A DNA stretch of 64,000 nucleotides from Hypericibacter adhaerens (GCF_008728835.1 NZ_CP042582.1:3499001-3563000), one strand, 5' to 3'; shown: positions 27,830 to 36,459, numbered from the stretch's first letter. The notes: generated from the sequence alone by a model not told the origin. Made by a program: numbers and translations.

Positions 27830-28162
27830 ATGCTCAAGACCATCGTGCTCTACCTGATCCTCGGCGCGTCGCTGGCCCTGCAGGGCTGCGCGGGAGTCGC
27901 GGTCGCGGGCGTCACGGCCGGCACCATCGCGGTCGACCAGAAGCTGCCGCCCGACTATATCGCGGGCTGGATCATGGATCAGGACTGCTCCTCCTTCAAA
28001 TTGGAGAGCACCGGGAAATATTGCCGGACGCCCGAGGAGATCGCGGACGAGGAAGCCGCGGCCCATCCGCCGGCGCCGGTTTATTACTGCTACAAGACGC
28101 TAGGCGTGGTCGATTGCACCGCCAAGCCGATGGCCGGCGAAGAAGCGCGGCTGATGCAGTAG
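27830..28162 (+). CDS. Small hypothetical lipoprotein
   Basis: A 110-residue protein. An N-terminal hydrophobic segment ends in the lipobox ALQGC, followed by a Gly/Ala stretch and a short mature domain with four further cysteines (DQDCSS, KYCRT, YYCYKT, VDCTAK), perhaps two disulfides in the periplasm. ATG 27830 has AGGACGG upstream. A much longer open frame exists upstream but is antisense to der and bamB and is not used. No family recognised. Confidence 0.7.
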   Translation: MLKTIVLYLILGASLALQGCAGVAVAGVTAGTIAVDQKLPPDYIAGWIMDQDCSSFKLESTGKYCRTPEEIADEEAAAHPPAPVYYCYKTLGVVDCTAKPMAGEEARLMQ

Positions 28163-28333
28163 CGCCTTGATCGGCAGCGCTTCCGAGCGCCGCCCCTCCC
28201 TCCGATTTTGATGACAATGGCGAGACGGTCGGGACTGGACCGGCTGCGGGTTTTGGCCGACACTGTCGGCACCCGATCGAATCCGGGAGCCGGTGCCGAC
28301 CTTGCAAAGCGGGAGCCATTTGTCAGTCGTCGC

Positions 28334-28681
28334 ATGTCGAGCCTGATCCGTCTTGCCGAGTATCGGCGCCAGCATCGCGTCGTGTTTTTCAGCCGACGCG
28401 AATTGAACCAGCTTCTCTCCCTCTACAGCCGGCGCGTGATGCGGGGCGAATGGCGCGACTATGCGATCGACCATCGCCCCGGCATGGCGATGTTCTCGGT
28501 GTTCCGCTCGAGCCGGGAGCGCCCGCTCTTCAGCATCGCCAAGCGCGTCAGCCTGACGGGCCCGGCCAGCGAGCGGGAAGCGGAGTTCCTGCTGCTCAAT
28601 GGCCGCCACCGCCTGGGCCGGGCCAGCCTGCTCGAGGACATCATCGAGCAGCTGGAGTCGGGCCTGCGCGTGGTCGGCTGA
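28334..28681 (+). CDS. DUF2794 domain-containing protein
   Basis: A 115-residue protein matching the alphaproteobacterial DUF2794 family: VVFFSRRELNQLLSLYSRRV, GEWRDYAIDHRPGMAMFSVF and RPLFSIAKR are diagnostic. The biochemical function is unknown. Start MSSLIRLAEY (28334) fits the family; an in-frame ATG at 28208 adds 42 unlike residues. It lies on the same strand before gcrA, with a hairpin and a GANTC-rich region between. Confidence 0.85.
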   Translation: MSSLIRLAEYRRQHRVVFFSRRELNQLLSLYSRRVMRGEWRDYAIDHRPGMAMFSVFRSSRERPLFSIAKRVSLTGPASEREAEFLLLNGRHRLGRASLLEDIIEQLESGLRVVG

Positions 28682-28790
28682 TTCCGGACCCCCTACCCTT
28701 CGCGGTCAGGCGCGGGATGGAGACTCGGGGCGCGCCGCGCCGCCCGAGTCGCGCCCTCTTTAAATTTGAAAAGCCCGATCAATATATTAG

Positions 28791-28815
28791 GCACGAGCCC
28801 GAGGGTTGGTCGTGC
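28791..28815 (+). terminator. Hairpin between DUF2794 and gcrA
   Basis: GCACGA (28791-28796) pairs with TCGTGC (28810-28815), extendable by a G-T and an A-T pair, followed by TTATC. Weak T-run; tentative. Confidence 0.3.
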
Positions 28816-28828
28816 TTATCCCCAGTTT

Positions 28829-28849
28829 GATTCGCGGAGTCGCCGAATC
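28829..28849. promoter_or_regulatory. Triple GANTC array upstream of gcrA
   Basis: GATTC (28829), GAGTC (28837) and GAATC (28845) lie at an exact 8-bp period about 95 bp before gcrA. Three further sites lie upstream at 28680, 28722 and 28746. GANTC is the CcrM methylation site, and GcrA activates promoters carrying methylated GANTC. Confidence 0.6.
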
Positions 28850-28940
28850 GATCTTGCAATACCCGATATGGTGGGATGAAACTCGATAACCACAATATCT
28901 CGGGTTCTACCCCATATTTGGGACAAGATCGGAGGCCACC

Positions 28941-29399
28941 ATGGAGTGGACGGAGGAACGGATTGAAGCGCTGCGGTCGCTCTGGATGCAGGGCCTGACC
29001 GCGAGCCAGATCGCCGAGCGGCTCGGTGGTGTCAGCCGCAACGCCGTGATCGGCAAGGCCCATCGTCTCGGCCTGTCGGCCCGCCCCTCGCCCATCAAGC
29101 GCGAGCCCGGCGCCAAGCCGGTACCGATCCCGCGCCCGGCCCGCGTGGCCCCGCCCCAGCATCATCATGCGGAGCCCGCGCCGATGCCGGCGGCACCGCC
29201 GCCCCCGCAGCAGCAGCCGATCAGCGCGAAAGCGCCGGGAGCGGCACCGGCCGGCGGCAGCAAGGGCTGCATGTGGCCGATCGGCGACCCGAAGCAGGCG
29301 GGCTTCCATTTCTGCGGCGCGCCCTCGGAACCGGGCCGCCCCTACTGCACCCAGCATTGCGCCGCTGCCTACCACAAGCGCCAGGTCGACGCGGCGTAA
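28941..29399 (+). CDS. gcrA: GcrA family cell cycle regulator
   Basis: Alphaproteobacterial sigma70 cofactor that controls cell-cycle genes through CcrM-methylated promoters. The N-terminal helix-turn-helix MEWTEERIEALRSLW with SQIAERLGGVSRNAVIGKAHR is diagnostic. A Pro/Ala-rich linker (about 55-105) follows. The C-terminal sigma-interacting domain has GCMWPIGDPK, FHFCGAP and PYCTQHC. The 152 residues are slightly short of Caulobacter GcrA. ATG 28941 has GGAGG upstream. The upstream GANTC array suggests autoregulation. Confidence 0.95.
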   Translation: MEWTEERIEALRSLWMQGLTASQIAERLGGVSRNAVIGKAHRLGLSARPSPIKREPGAKPVPIPRPARVAPPQHHHAEPAPMPAAPPPPQQQPISAKAPGAAPAGGSKGCMWPIGDPKQAGFHFCGAPSEPGRPYCTQHCAAAYHKRQVDAA

Positions 29400-29413
29400 G
29401 GATTGTGCTCCTG

Positions 29414-29442
29414 CCCTCCCCTGCAAGGCGGGGGAGGGTTTT
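29414..29442 (+). terminator. Intrinsic terminator after gcrA
   Basis: CCCTCCCC (29414-29421) pairs with GGGGAGGG (29431-29438) and is followed by TTTTC. It is 15 bp after the gcrA stop. The stem resembles one arm of the family B/C repeats. Confidence 0.65.
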
Positions 29443-29450
29443 CTCTTGCT

Positions 29451-29476
29451 GTCATCCCCGCTTTCGCGGGTATGAC
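29451..29476. repeat. Intergenic palindromic repeat, family A, single arm
   Basis: GTCATCCCCGC, TTT, CGCGGGTATGAC: one arm of the element at 9534-9613, with one base change on the right side. Directly follows the gcrA terminator. Confidence 0.7.
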
Positions 29477-29515
29477 GAAGAGGCGCGGACGTAAGGCCGC
29501 GACCTTTGCATTCCC

Positions 29516-30634
29516 CTACTTCACCGCCCCCGGATCCGCCGAGGGGAGCTTCGCGCCCGTGTCGGTGAGGACGCGCAGCGCGTCGCGCGGGAGGTGGGCC
29601 TGGACGGAATCGCCCGGGTTGAAGGGGATCTCCTCGCCGCCGTTCTGCATCAGCACCTGGATCACGTTGCCGGTGGCGAGCTTGACGATGAGCTGCACCG
29701 CGTTGCCGAGATAGACCGAGCGCTCGACCTGGCCCGGCACGCGGTTCTCGCCCGAGACGTTCGTCTTCTCGAGCTTCACGCGTTCCGGCCGGATCGTGAT
29801 CTTGGTCTGGCCCGAGACCGAGGTATCCCCGCGGGCGCAGCAGAGATCGAAGCTGCCGGCTCTGACCTGGCAGTGGCCCTGCGCGTCGAGCCCTCGCGCC
29901 TGCGCATCCATGAGGTTGGAGACGCCGAGGAAGTCAGCCACGAACACGGTCGCCGGCTCCTCATAGACCTGCCTGGGTGGCGCCACCTGCTCGACGCGGC
30001 CGTTGGACATGACCGCGATCCGGTCGCTCATGGTGAGCGCCTCCTCCTGGTCATGCGTCACATAGATGAAGGTGATGCCCACCTGCTGCTGCAGCGCCTT
30101 GAGCTCGATCTGGAGCTGCTTGCGGAGCTTGGCATCCAAGGCACCCAGCGGCTCGTCCAGCAGCAGCACGGCCGGCTTCAGCACGAGCGCGCGGGCCAGC
30201 GCCACGCGCTGCTGCTGGCCGCCCGACATCTGCGCCGGCCGGCGTCTTTCGAACTTCGTGAGCTGCACCAGGTCGAGCGCCTCGCGCACCCGCCGCGTGA
30301 CCTCGCCGCGCTCCACCCGCTGGCGCCTGAGGCCGAAGGCGACGTTGTCGAACACGTTGAGATGGGGAAAGAGCGCGTAGTTCTGGAACACGGTGTTGAC
30401 ATGACGGCGGTGGGGCGGCGTCTGCGTCATATCCTCGCCGTCGAGAACGATCTGGCCCTCGGTCGGCTGCTCGAAGCCGGCGATCATGCGCAGGGTCGTC
30501 GTCTTGCCGCAGCCCGACGGCCCCAGCATCGAGAAGAACTCGCCCGCCGGCATGTGGAGGTTGATGCCATCCACCGCGATGAACGCGCCGAACCGCTTGA
30601 TCAGTTGGACCAGTTGTACTTCGCCGCCGGCCAC
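29516..30634 (-). CDS. Spermidine/putrescine-type ABC transporter ATP-binding protein
   Basis: PotA-like ATPase of 372 residues. Visible are Walker A GPSGCGKTTTLR, Q-loop FQNYALFPHL, signature MSGGQQQRVALARA, Walker B LLLDEPLGALD and the switch region YVTHDQEEAL, then a C-terminal TOBE-type domain after about 240. GTG 30634 with GGAGCG upstream is the likely start. It is the last gene of a four-gene importer operon. PotA-like ATPases also serve putrescine and iron systems, so the substrate rests on the binding protein. Confidence 0.9.
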   Translation of the reverse strand: MAGGEVQLVQLIKRFGAFIAVDGINLHMPAGEFFSMLGPSGCGKTTTLRMIAGFEQPTEGQIVLDGEDMTQTPPHRRHVNTVFQNYALFPHLNVFDNVAFGLRRQRVERGEVTRRVREALDLVQLTKFERRRPAQMSGGQQQRVALARALVLKPAVLLLDEPLGALDAKLRKQLQIELKALQQQVGITFIYVTHDQEEALTMSDRIAVMSNGRVEQVAPPRQVYEEPATVFVADFLGVSNLMDAQARGLDAQGHCQVRAGSFDLCCARGDTSVSGQTKITIRPERVKLEKTNVSGENRVPGQVERSVYLGNAVQLIVKLATGNVIQVLMQNGGEEIPFNPGDSVQAHLPRDALRVLTDTGAKLPSADPGAVK

Positions 30635-30696
30635 GCCCCGCGCTCCTGTCCTTTGGATTTCAGATCGAGAAAGGGTTTCCCGCCGCCCGGCCCGTC

Positions 30697-31647
30697 TTAC
30701 ACATCGAAGGCGCCCATCTGGCTCACCATGCCACGCCCGGCCTCGCCGCCCTTGGGCCGTTCGCCCCGGGTCATGAAGCGGAAGACCAGGTAGGAGATGC
30801 CGACCGCCGCCAGGGTGAAATAGACCATGATCGAGGCGAGCGCGTTGATCGACGGCAGGGGAGCCGCGCGCGTCGCGCTGTAGATCCGGATCGGGATGGT
30901 GTCGCAGTCGGCGCCGCAGGAGAGCCACTGGCTGATGACGAAATCGTCGATCGAGATCGCGAACACGATCATCAGGCTCGAGAAGACCGCCGGCATCAGG
31001 AGCGGCAGCAGCACGAGGCGCAAGGTCTCCCAGGGCGTGGCGCCGAGGTCGGCCGCGGCCTCCTCGTACTGGCGCCCGATCGAGAACAGGCGCCCGCGCA
31101 CGATCACCACGACATAGGAGAGCGAGAAGGTCACATGGCCCAGCATCTGGGCGGTGGTGCTGGGCTCGATGAAGGTGAAGACGTTGAGGAAGGCCAGCGA
31201 CAGCGACACGCCCATCACGATCTCGGGCGTCACCAACGGGAACAGCATGAGGAAATTGGAGGCGCTGGCCGCCCGCCCGCGCCAGCGCGCCAGCCCGATC
31301 GCCAGCATCACGCCGAGCGGCGTGGCGATCAGCATGTCGAGGCCCGCGAGCTTCAGGCTCTGGATCAGCGCATGCTGCAGCGCCGGATCGTGCCAGACCG
31401 AGTTGACCGGGTCCTCCCAGTACCAGCGCGCGCCGCCCCAGCCCTGCCAGGCCGTCAACGAGCGACCGTCATTGAAGGAGAACTGGATCGCGATCACGAC
31501 GGGTGCGAGCGAGGAGATGACATAGACCCAGGTGATCAGAACCAGGAAGCGCGGCCGGCCCCAGGGGTTCGCGATCCAGTCGCGCAGGCGCCGGCCGAAG
31601 CCGCGGGACGGCACGCGGACAGGGCGTGCGATGACCGCCTCACTCAT
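30697..31647 (-). CDS. ABC transporter permease, PotC-like
   Basis: A 316-residue inner-membrane permease with about six transmembrane segments. The cytosolic EAA loop is EEAAADLGATPWETLRLVLLP, which contacts the ATPase. A family-typical FAISIDDFVIS follows. The start overlaps the preceding permease by 8 bp and 62 bp separate it from the ATPase gene. A cysteine pair (SCGADCD) in the periplasmic loop after that segment is unusual for PotC. Confidence 0.9.
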   Translation of the reverse strand: MSEAVIARPVRVPSRGFGRRLRDWIANPWGRPRFLVLITWVYVISSLAPVVIAIQFSFNDGRSLTAWQGWGGARWYWEDPVNSVWHDPALQHALIQSLKLAGLDMLIATPLGVMLAIGLARWRGRAASASNFLMLFPLVTPEIVMGVSLSLAFLNVFTFIEPSTTAQMLGHVTFSLSYVVVIVRGRLFSIGRQYEEAAADLGATPWETLRLVLLPLLMPAVFSSLMIVFAISIDDFVISQWLSCGADCDTIPIRIYSATRAAPLPSINALASIMVYFTLAAVGISYLVFRFMTRGERPKGGEAGRGMVSQMGAFDV

Positions 31648-32551
31648 CGCGCACCTCGCGCGTCGAGCGGGCGACCGAATACATGTAGTAGGTCATCAGC
31701 ACCGCCAGGAAGAGCGACAGGACCAGCGTCAGCGAGGCGCCGATCTGCGGCTGCGGCCCGCCATGGAAGAAGAGATCGATCTGGTTGCCGAGCATGCTCG
31801 TGGTCGGGGACCCGGAGATGATGTTGGGCGTGTAATAGTCGCCGAACATCGGCAGCGCGATGATGACGCTCGCCCCCAGCACGCCGGTCATCGAGAGCGG
31901 CAAAGTGACATGGAGGAAGGCCCGGGCCGGGCTTGCCCCCAGATCGCGCGCGGCCTCGAGCAGGCTCTTGTCGATGCGATCCAGCGCGGCCAGCAGCGGC
32001 AGGATCAGGTAGGGAATATAGCCATAGACCAGGGCCAGCACGACCGAGACCGGGTTGCCGTTCAGCCAGTCGGGCGGATCGGGCAGGATGTGCGACCAGG
32101 CGAGGAAGTCGTTCACATAGCCCGAGGGCGCGAAGAGATTGACCCAGGCCAGCATGCGCATCAGGTAGCTGACCCAGAAGGGCAGCACGAGGAGCGCCAG
32201 GAGGATCGATTTGGTCCGCCGGGCATGGCGCGAGATGTAGTAGGCGACCGGATATCCGACCAGCAGGCAGAGGGCGAGCGCCACGGCGACATAGAGCGTG
32301 GTCCGCCAGAACACCGCCCAATAGTCGCCGCCCGGCAGGAATCCCGACAAGGTCTGGATCACGGCCTCCGCGCTCCAGTCGAGCGGGTTCCAGGCCGGCA
32401 CCGGGATCAGGAAGATGGGGTCGACGCCGCCGAAGGCGACGCCGATCACCGCATAGAACGGCACGAGGAAGAGCAGGATCAGCCAGACGACACCCGGCAA
32501 CGCGAAGGCCTGCCAGAGCCATCGCGGATAGATCCCGGACTTCTCGCTCAT
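31640..32551 (-). CDS. ABC transporter permease, PotB-like
   Basis: A 303-residue permease with six hydrophobic segments. The EAA loop is EAARDLGASPARAFLHVTLP, and PMFGDYYTPNIISG after it is typical of the PotB/PotH group. It lies 9 bp after the binding-protein gene and overlaps the PotC-like gene by 8 bp, so the operon is translationally tight. Confidence 0.9.
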   Translation of the reverse strand: MSEKSGIYPRWLWQAFALPGVVWLILLFLVPFYAVIGVAFGGVDPIFLIPVPAWNPLDWSAEAVIQTLSGFLPGGDYWAVFWRTTLYVAVALALCLLVGYPVAYYISRHARRTKSILLALLVLPFWVSYLMRMLAWVNLFAPSGYVNDFLAWSHILPDPPDWLNGNPVSVVLALVYGYIPYLILPLLAALDRIDKSLLEAARDLGASPARAFLHVTLPLSMTGVLGASVIIALPMFGDYYTPNIISGSPTTSMLGNQIDLFFHGGPQPQIGASLTLVLSLFLAVLMTYYMYSVARSTREVRDE

Positions 32552-32560
32552 CGCCGGGTC

Positions 32561-33844
32561 TTACGCGCCCGAGACGAACTTGGCATAGGCGCTCTGCCAG
32601 AGCGCCTGGCCCTTGGGCGTCAGCGTCATCTCCTGGAGCGCGCCAGGCCCGAAATCGTCCGGCCCCATCACCGCGGTCTTGAGGTTTTCCGGAATGCGGC
32701 CCTCCGCCACCAGCTTCTCCGGCGTGATCGAGACCATCGGCGGCTGATAGCCGTTGAAGTTGAGGAAATTGTCGGTCGCGACCGTGTTGTCGATGATGTA
32801 GTCGAGCCAGAGATGCGCCAGGACCGGCTTCTTGGTCGAGGCCGAGATCGCCCAGCAATCGTTCTGGATCGGACCCTTGCCCCTGGCCGGCGCCCAGTAG
32901 CTCAGCACCGACGGGTCCGTGCCTTCCGGCAGGTAGGAGAAGACGCCGCCCAGAAGGTCGCCCGACCAGCAATGATGCAGCCAGCTCGTGCCCTCCGGCA
33001 GGGTCTGATACTCGGTGATGTTGACCTTCGGATTGCAGATCGGGATCAGCGCCTTCAGATCGTCCAGCGCCTTGTTGATGGCGGCCGGGTCCTCGGTGTT
33101 GATGTCGTAGAACTCGCGGTAGAGCATGGCCATCACCAGCGCCTCGCGCGAATCGTCGAGCACGCCGACATAGCCCTTGTAGGCTTGCGAGTTCCAGAAG
33201 ATCGACCAGGGGTTGGCAAGGCCGGCGATGTCTTCCTTGACCTTGTCGTTGCGCCAGCCGATGCCCGTCGTATAGACGGTGTAGGGCACGGTGTAGCGCG
33301 ATTCCTGGTCGTAGAAGGGACTGTGCAGCGACGGCCAGACGTTCTTCTTCAGGTTCGGCACATAGTCGGGATTGACCGGCTTGATCAGCTTGCCGGCGAC
33401 GGCCTGCGCGAGGCGGTCGGGCGTGATGTTCGTGACGTCGGCGCGCACGGCCTTGGTGGCGAGGCGCGTGATGCACTGATCCATGCTGTCGAAGGTCGTG
33501 ATCTGGATCTTGACCTTGTGCTGCTTGCCGAACTCCTCGACCAGCGCCTTGTCGATGTAGTCCGAATAGTTGAAGACGGTGAAGGTGCCGTCGGTCTCGG
33601 GCTCGAGCCCGCTCTTGATCGGGTCCTCCCAGAGCGGCAGCGTCACCGGCTTGTCGGGCCTCGCCAGCGGAATGCCGCCGGGACCCATCGGCGCGTCGTC
33701 GGCCGCGGCGAGACGCGACAGGGCCGGCGCCATCGCCGTCCCTATGCCCAAGGCCGCCAGAGCCCTGAACGCCTGCCTTCGGGACATCCGCCCCGTGCCC
33801 AGGGCCTCGAGAATCGCGCTCACGCCAGCGTCATGATCCGGCAT
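32561..33844 (-). CDS. Extracellular substrate-binding protein, polyamine type (PotD/F-like)
   Basis: A 427-residue periplasmic binding protein. An N-terminal SRRQAFRALAALGIGTAMAPAL segment looks like a twin-arginine or Sec signal peptide. The mature part has FNYSDYIDKALVEEFGKQ, SMDQCITRLATK and YTVPYTVYTTGIGW, which match spermidine/putrescine-type proteins. First gene of the importer operon. The ligand is not certain; opine-like and other cationic ligands use the same family. Confidence 0.88.
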   Translation of the reverse strand: MPDHDAGVSAILEALGTGRMSRRQAFRALAALGIGTAMAPALSRLAAADDAPMGPGGIPLARPDKPVTLPLWEDPIKSGLEPETDGTFTVFNYSDYIDKALVEEFGKQHKVKIQITTFDSMDQCITRLATKAVRADVTNITPDRLAQAVAGKLIKPVNPDYVPNLKKNVWPSLHSPFYDQESRYTVPYTVYTTGIGWRNDKVKEDIAGLANPWSIFWNSQAYKGYVGVLDDSREALVMAMLYREFYDINTEDPAAINKALDDLKALIPICNPKVNITEYQTLPEGTSWLHHCWSGDLLGGVFSYLPEGTDPSVLSYWAPARGKGPIQNDCWAISASTKKPVLAHLWLDYIIDNTVATDNFLNFNGYQPPMVSITPEKLVAEGRIPENLKTAVMGPDDFGPGALQEMTLTPKGQALWQSAYAKFVSGA

Positions 33845-34175
33845 CGCCGTCGCCTTTCCGGTGGGTTGAGATCCAGTGGGTTCGAATCAGATGGATCGGA
33901 ACAAGGATTTTCCTCTCGGCCGTCGGCTGACGGCAAAGCGGCCCGCTATCGATGTGGGTAGAAGGGGGGACGCCGAGAGCAGGAATGAGAGCCTGCTTGC
34001 GTGTCGATTGCGCAGGTTTGGCCGCCACTGCTCTCACGAGAGAAATTCGAACGCTACATAGGAAATTCTATCGCCGGCAGGTTAACTCCAACATTAACTG
34101 TTATTAATGTCAACTGGCGTGCTCGCATCGACGCCACTGCGAGAGCCATGGAGCGGCGAAGAGAACCGGGCAGCG
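33845..34175. other. Intergenic region upstream of the polyamine-type importer
   Basis: 331 bp without a gene, AT-richer than its surroundings near 34040-34120. It holds GATCCA (33870-33875) facing TGGATC (33892-33897), 26 to 53 bp before the binding-protein ATG, and the inverted repeat at 34091-34110. A TTGACA on the minus strand (34113-34108) has no good -10 partner. No RNA gene recognised. Confidence 0.5.
34091..34110. promoter_or_regulatory. AT-rich inverted repeat, possible operator
   Basis: ACATTAA, a 6-bp spacer (CTGTTA) and TTAATGT form a perfect dyad in an AT-rich patch, about 250 bp upstream of the importer operon and 66 bp after the PAS gene. The bound protein is unknown. Confidence 0.4.
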
Positions 34176-34667
34176 CTAGAAATCGGAGTCCGATCGCAAA
34201 GGACGGCCCGACGCGCGCAGATCCTCGATCACGATGCAGTGCGTGATGGTCCGGCCGTCGTCCGACAGCGGCAGCAGCGCCCATTCGTAGAGGCGCGGGC
34301 GACCGTCGATCCAGAGAATATCGTCCACGCCGAAGATCGGCTCGCGCCGCCGCAGCATGGCGTCGTACTGGGTCAGGAACTCTGCGACCGTCTCCTGATT
34401 CCAGCCGAGCTCATGCAGCCATTTCCAGGTGAAGTCGCCGCCCCGCAACCGCACGATCTCGGTCCCGACCAGGCGATAGCGGATACGCAGCGGCTCGCGA
34501 TGGATCTCGGCGATCGTCATGAAAGGCAGGCAGGAGACGATCGCCGAGGGGTCGATATCGCCCTTCGACGGAAACTCCCGGCCCCGACGCAAGGCGTCCC
34601 AATGGGCAAAGAGACGGTCGATATCGATCGACTGCAGCTGATCGCGCTCGAGGAACTGATACATCAC
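34176..34667 (-). CDS. PAS domain-containing protein (PAS_5 type)
   Basis: A 163-residue single-domain protein. LFAHWDALRRGREFPSKGDI, followed by RLVGTEIVRLRGGDFTWKWL and the late WALLPLSDDG, fits the PAS_5 family that is abundant in Rhodospirillales-like bacteria. No output domain is attached, so it may sense a ligand and act through a partner. It is monocistronic on the minus strand between nitroreductase and the importer's upstream region. Confidence 0.8.
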   Translation of the reverse strand: MMYQFLERDQLQSIDIDRLFAHWDALRRGREFPSKGDIDPSAIVSCLPFMTIAEIHREPLRIRYRLVGTEIVRLRGGDFTWKWLHELGWNQETVAEFLTQYDAMLRRREPIFGVDDILWIDGRPRLYEWALLPLSDDGRTITHCIVIEDLRASGRPLRSDSDF

Positions 34668-34850
34668 GCACTTCCAACGCCGGACAAGTCACCGATTCGA
34701 CGCCCGGGCATCTTAAGGGCGCGTTACAGAACCGTCATCGACGGCGCTTTTCCGGGGTCGGTTTCATCTTTTGGTAGTTATGCCATCCCCGATGGTAGGC
34801 AAGTTCTTCCCCCTTCGCTCCTTTCCCGAGGGCCCGGCGGCGCAGCCTCT

Positions 34851-35411
34851 TCAGCCGACCCAGCGGATCGTCGGCTCGCGGCGCGGGACGGGCGCCGGCG
34901 CGGTCCTGGGATGGCCCAGGATGAGAGGGGCCACCGGAACCCAGGCCGAGGGAAGGCCGAGCAGGGCCTTGCCCTGGGCCGTGTTGAGGAACGCCTGCGC
35001 GAAACCGATCCAGCAGGAGCCGAGCCCGGCGGCATGGGCCGCCAGCATCAGGTTCTCGGCGGCCAAGGCGCAATCCTCGACGATGAAGGGACCCGCAGCC
35101 GCGGCCGAAATCAGAATCAGGACGGGCGCATGATGGAACATGTGAAAGTCCGGCGCGCCGAGCAGCGACCGGGCATGGTCGGAGGGCCCTCCGACCGGCA
35201 GGATCGCGAGCATGTGGGCCGTGGCCTCGCGCGAAATCCGGTCGAGCAAGGCCCGATCGCGCAGGATCGTGAAGGTCCAGGGCTGCTCGTTGAAGGCGCT
35301 GGGCGCCTGCTGGGCGGCCGCCACCAGATGCCGGATGACCGGCTCGTCGACGGCTTGCGATGTGTATTCCCGGACCGCGCGGCGGCCGGCGATCGCCTGA
35401 TCGAGATTCAT
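34851..35411 (-). CDS. Nitroreductase family protein
   Basis: A 186-residue FMN-dependent oxidoreductase. RRAVREYTSQAV near the N-terminus binds FMN phosphate in this family. APSAFNEQPWTF follows, and the middle has EDCALAAENLMLAAHAAGLGSCWIG, split here by family-typical residues. ATG 35411 (MNLDQAIAGRR) is chosen because the upstream in-frame extension is unlike the family. Substrate not predictable. Confidence 0.88.
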   Translation of the reverse strand: MNLDQAIAGRRAVREYTSQAVDEPVIRHLVAAAQQAPSAFNEQPWTFTILRDRALLDRISREATAHMLAILPVGGPSDHARSLLGAPDFHMFHHAPVLILISAAAAGPFIVEDCALAAENLMLAAHAAGLGSCWIGFAQAFLNTAQGKALLGLPSAWVPVAPLILGHPRTAPAPVPRREPTIRWVG

Positions 35412-35586
35412 GGCGCTGCTCCTGTTACGAAACCATGTCCTGCCGGCCGTGTGACTAGCATGCCGGTGCGTCGCGCCCATTGACGCGGATCAAATCGGGC
35501 CCGGGCCTGCCGCGCTAGGTTGCCGCCCTCCTGACGGCGCCCCTTTGGGCGGCGCTTCTTCTCAATCCGGGCATCGGAGGCGGGAC

Positions 35587-36459
35587 ATGCAGTTGCGGGA
35601 CAAGGTTGCCATCGTCACCGGGGCGGGCACGGGCATTGGCGAGGCGATCGCGCAGAAATTCGCGCGCGAGGGCGCGGCGCTCGTTCTCGCGGGCTTGCCC
35701 GGCGATCCCGTCGCCGACGTGGCAGAAGCCGTCGTCGCCGGCGGCGGCGGGGCCATGCCCTATCTCGGCGATCTGGCCGAAGAGCAGCAGGCGCAGGCTT
35801 GCGTCGATCTCGCCATCGATCAATTCGGGAAGCTGGATCTGCTGGTGAGCAATGCCGGCATCTTCATCGCCAATGCCGAGACCGATCTCTATCGCATCGA
35901 GGATTTCGACCGCACCCTGAGAAACAACATCCGCACGGCCTTCCTCATGACCAAATTCGCCCTGCCGCATCTGCGCGCGAGCCGGGGCAACATCATCTAT
36001 ACCGGCTCCGAGGCCGGCTTCAACGGCTCGCCCGGATTCACGCCCTATGGCGGCAGCAAGGGTTTCCTCCACGCCTTCGCCAAGGGAGTCGCCCTCGAGC
36101 AGGCGCCGCACGGCGTGCGTGCGAACTGCGTCTGCCCCGGCCCCGTGGACACCGCCTGGACGCGGGGTCCCGACAGCCCGATCCCCATGGCGGCACAGGC
36201 GACGATCGGCAACATGGTCCCGCTCGGGCGCCGCGCCACGCCGGAGGAGATCGCCAACATCTTCGCGTTCCTCGCTTCCGACGAGGCGAGCTATGTGACG
36301 GGCGCGCTATGGCTCGTCGATGGCGGCGTCACGCCGGCCAAGAGCGATATCGGAACGCAGATGCCGGCGGCACTGCGCCAGCCGCCCAAGGGCGTGCTGG
36401 CACTGCGGCACTCCCATGACGGGCTGCGCGGAAAGGAAGTGTATCGCGCCCCGCGGTGA
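35587..36459 (+). CDS. SDR family oxidoreductase
   Basis: A 290-residue short-chain dehydrogenase. The cofactor loop is VTGAGTGIGEAIAQKF, then SNAGIF, the catalytic-type YGGSKGF and CPGPVDTAW. Conserved SDR C-terminal YVTGALWLVDGG is followed by a 45-residue extension ending GKEVYRAPR, longer than usual. ATG 35587 has GGAGGCGGG upstream. It stands alone; the substrate is unknown. Confidence 0.88.
   Translation: MQLRDKVAIVTGAGTGIGEAIAQKFAREGAALVLAGLPGDPVADVAEAVVAGGGGAMPYLGDLAEEQQAQACVDLAIDQFGKLDLLVSNAGIFIANAETDLYRIEDFDRTLRNNIRTAFLMTKFALPHLRASRGNIIYTGSEAGFNGSPGFTPYGGSKGFLHAFAKGVALEQAPHGVRANCVCPGPVDTAWTRGPDSPIPMAAQATIGNMVPLGRRATPEEIANIFAFLASDEASYVTGALWLVDGGVTPAKSDIGTQMPAALRQPPKGVLALRHSHDGLRGKEVYRAPR

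Noticed and set aside
25346-28162. A 938-codon plus-strand open frame covering der, bamB and yfgM-like genes
   Set aside because: Only its last 110 codons (from ATG 27830) look like a real protein; the rest is antisense to conserved genes.
33870-33897. GGTTCGAATC, resembling a tRNA T-loop
   Set aside because: The flanking bases do not pair as a T-stem, and no acceptor or anticodon stem can be built around it.
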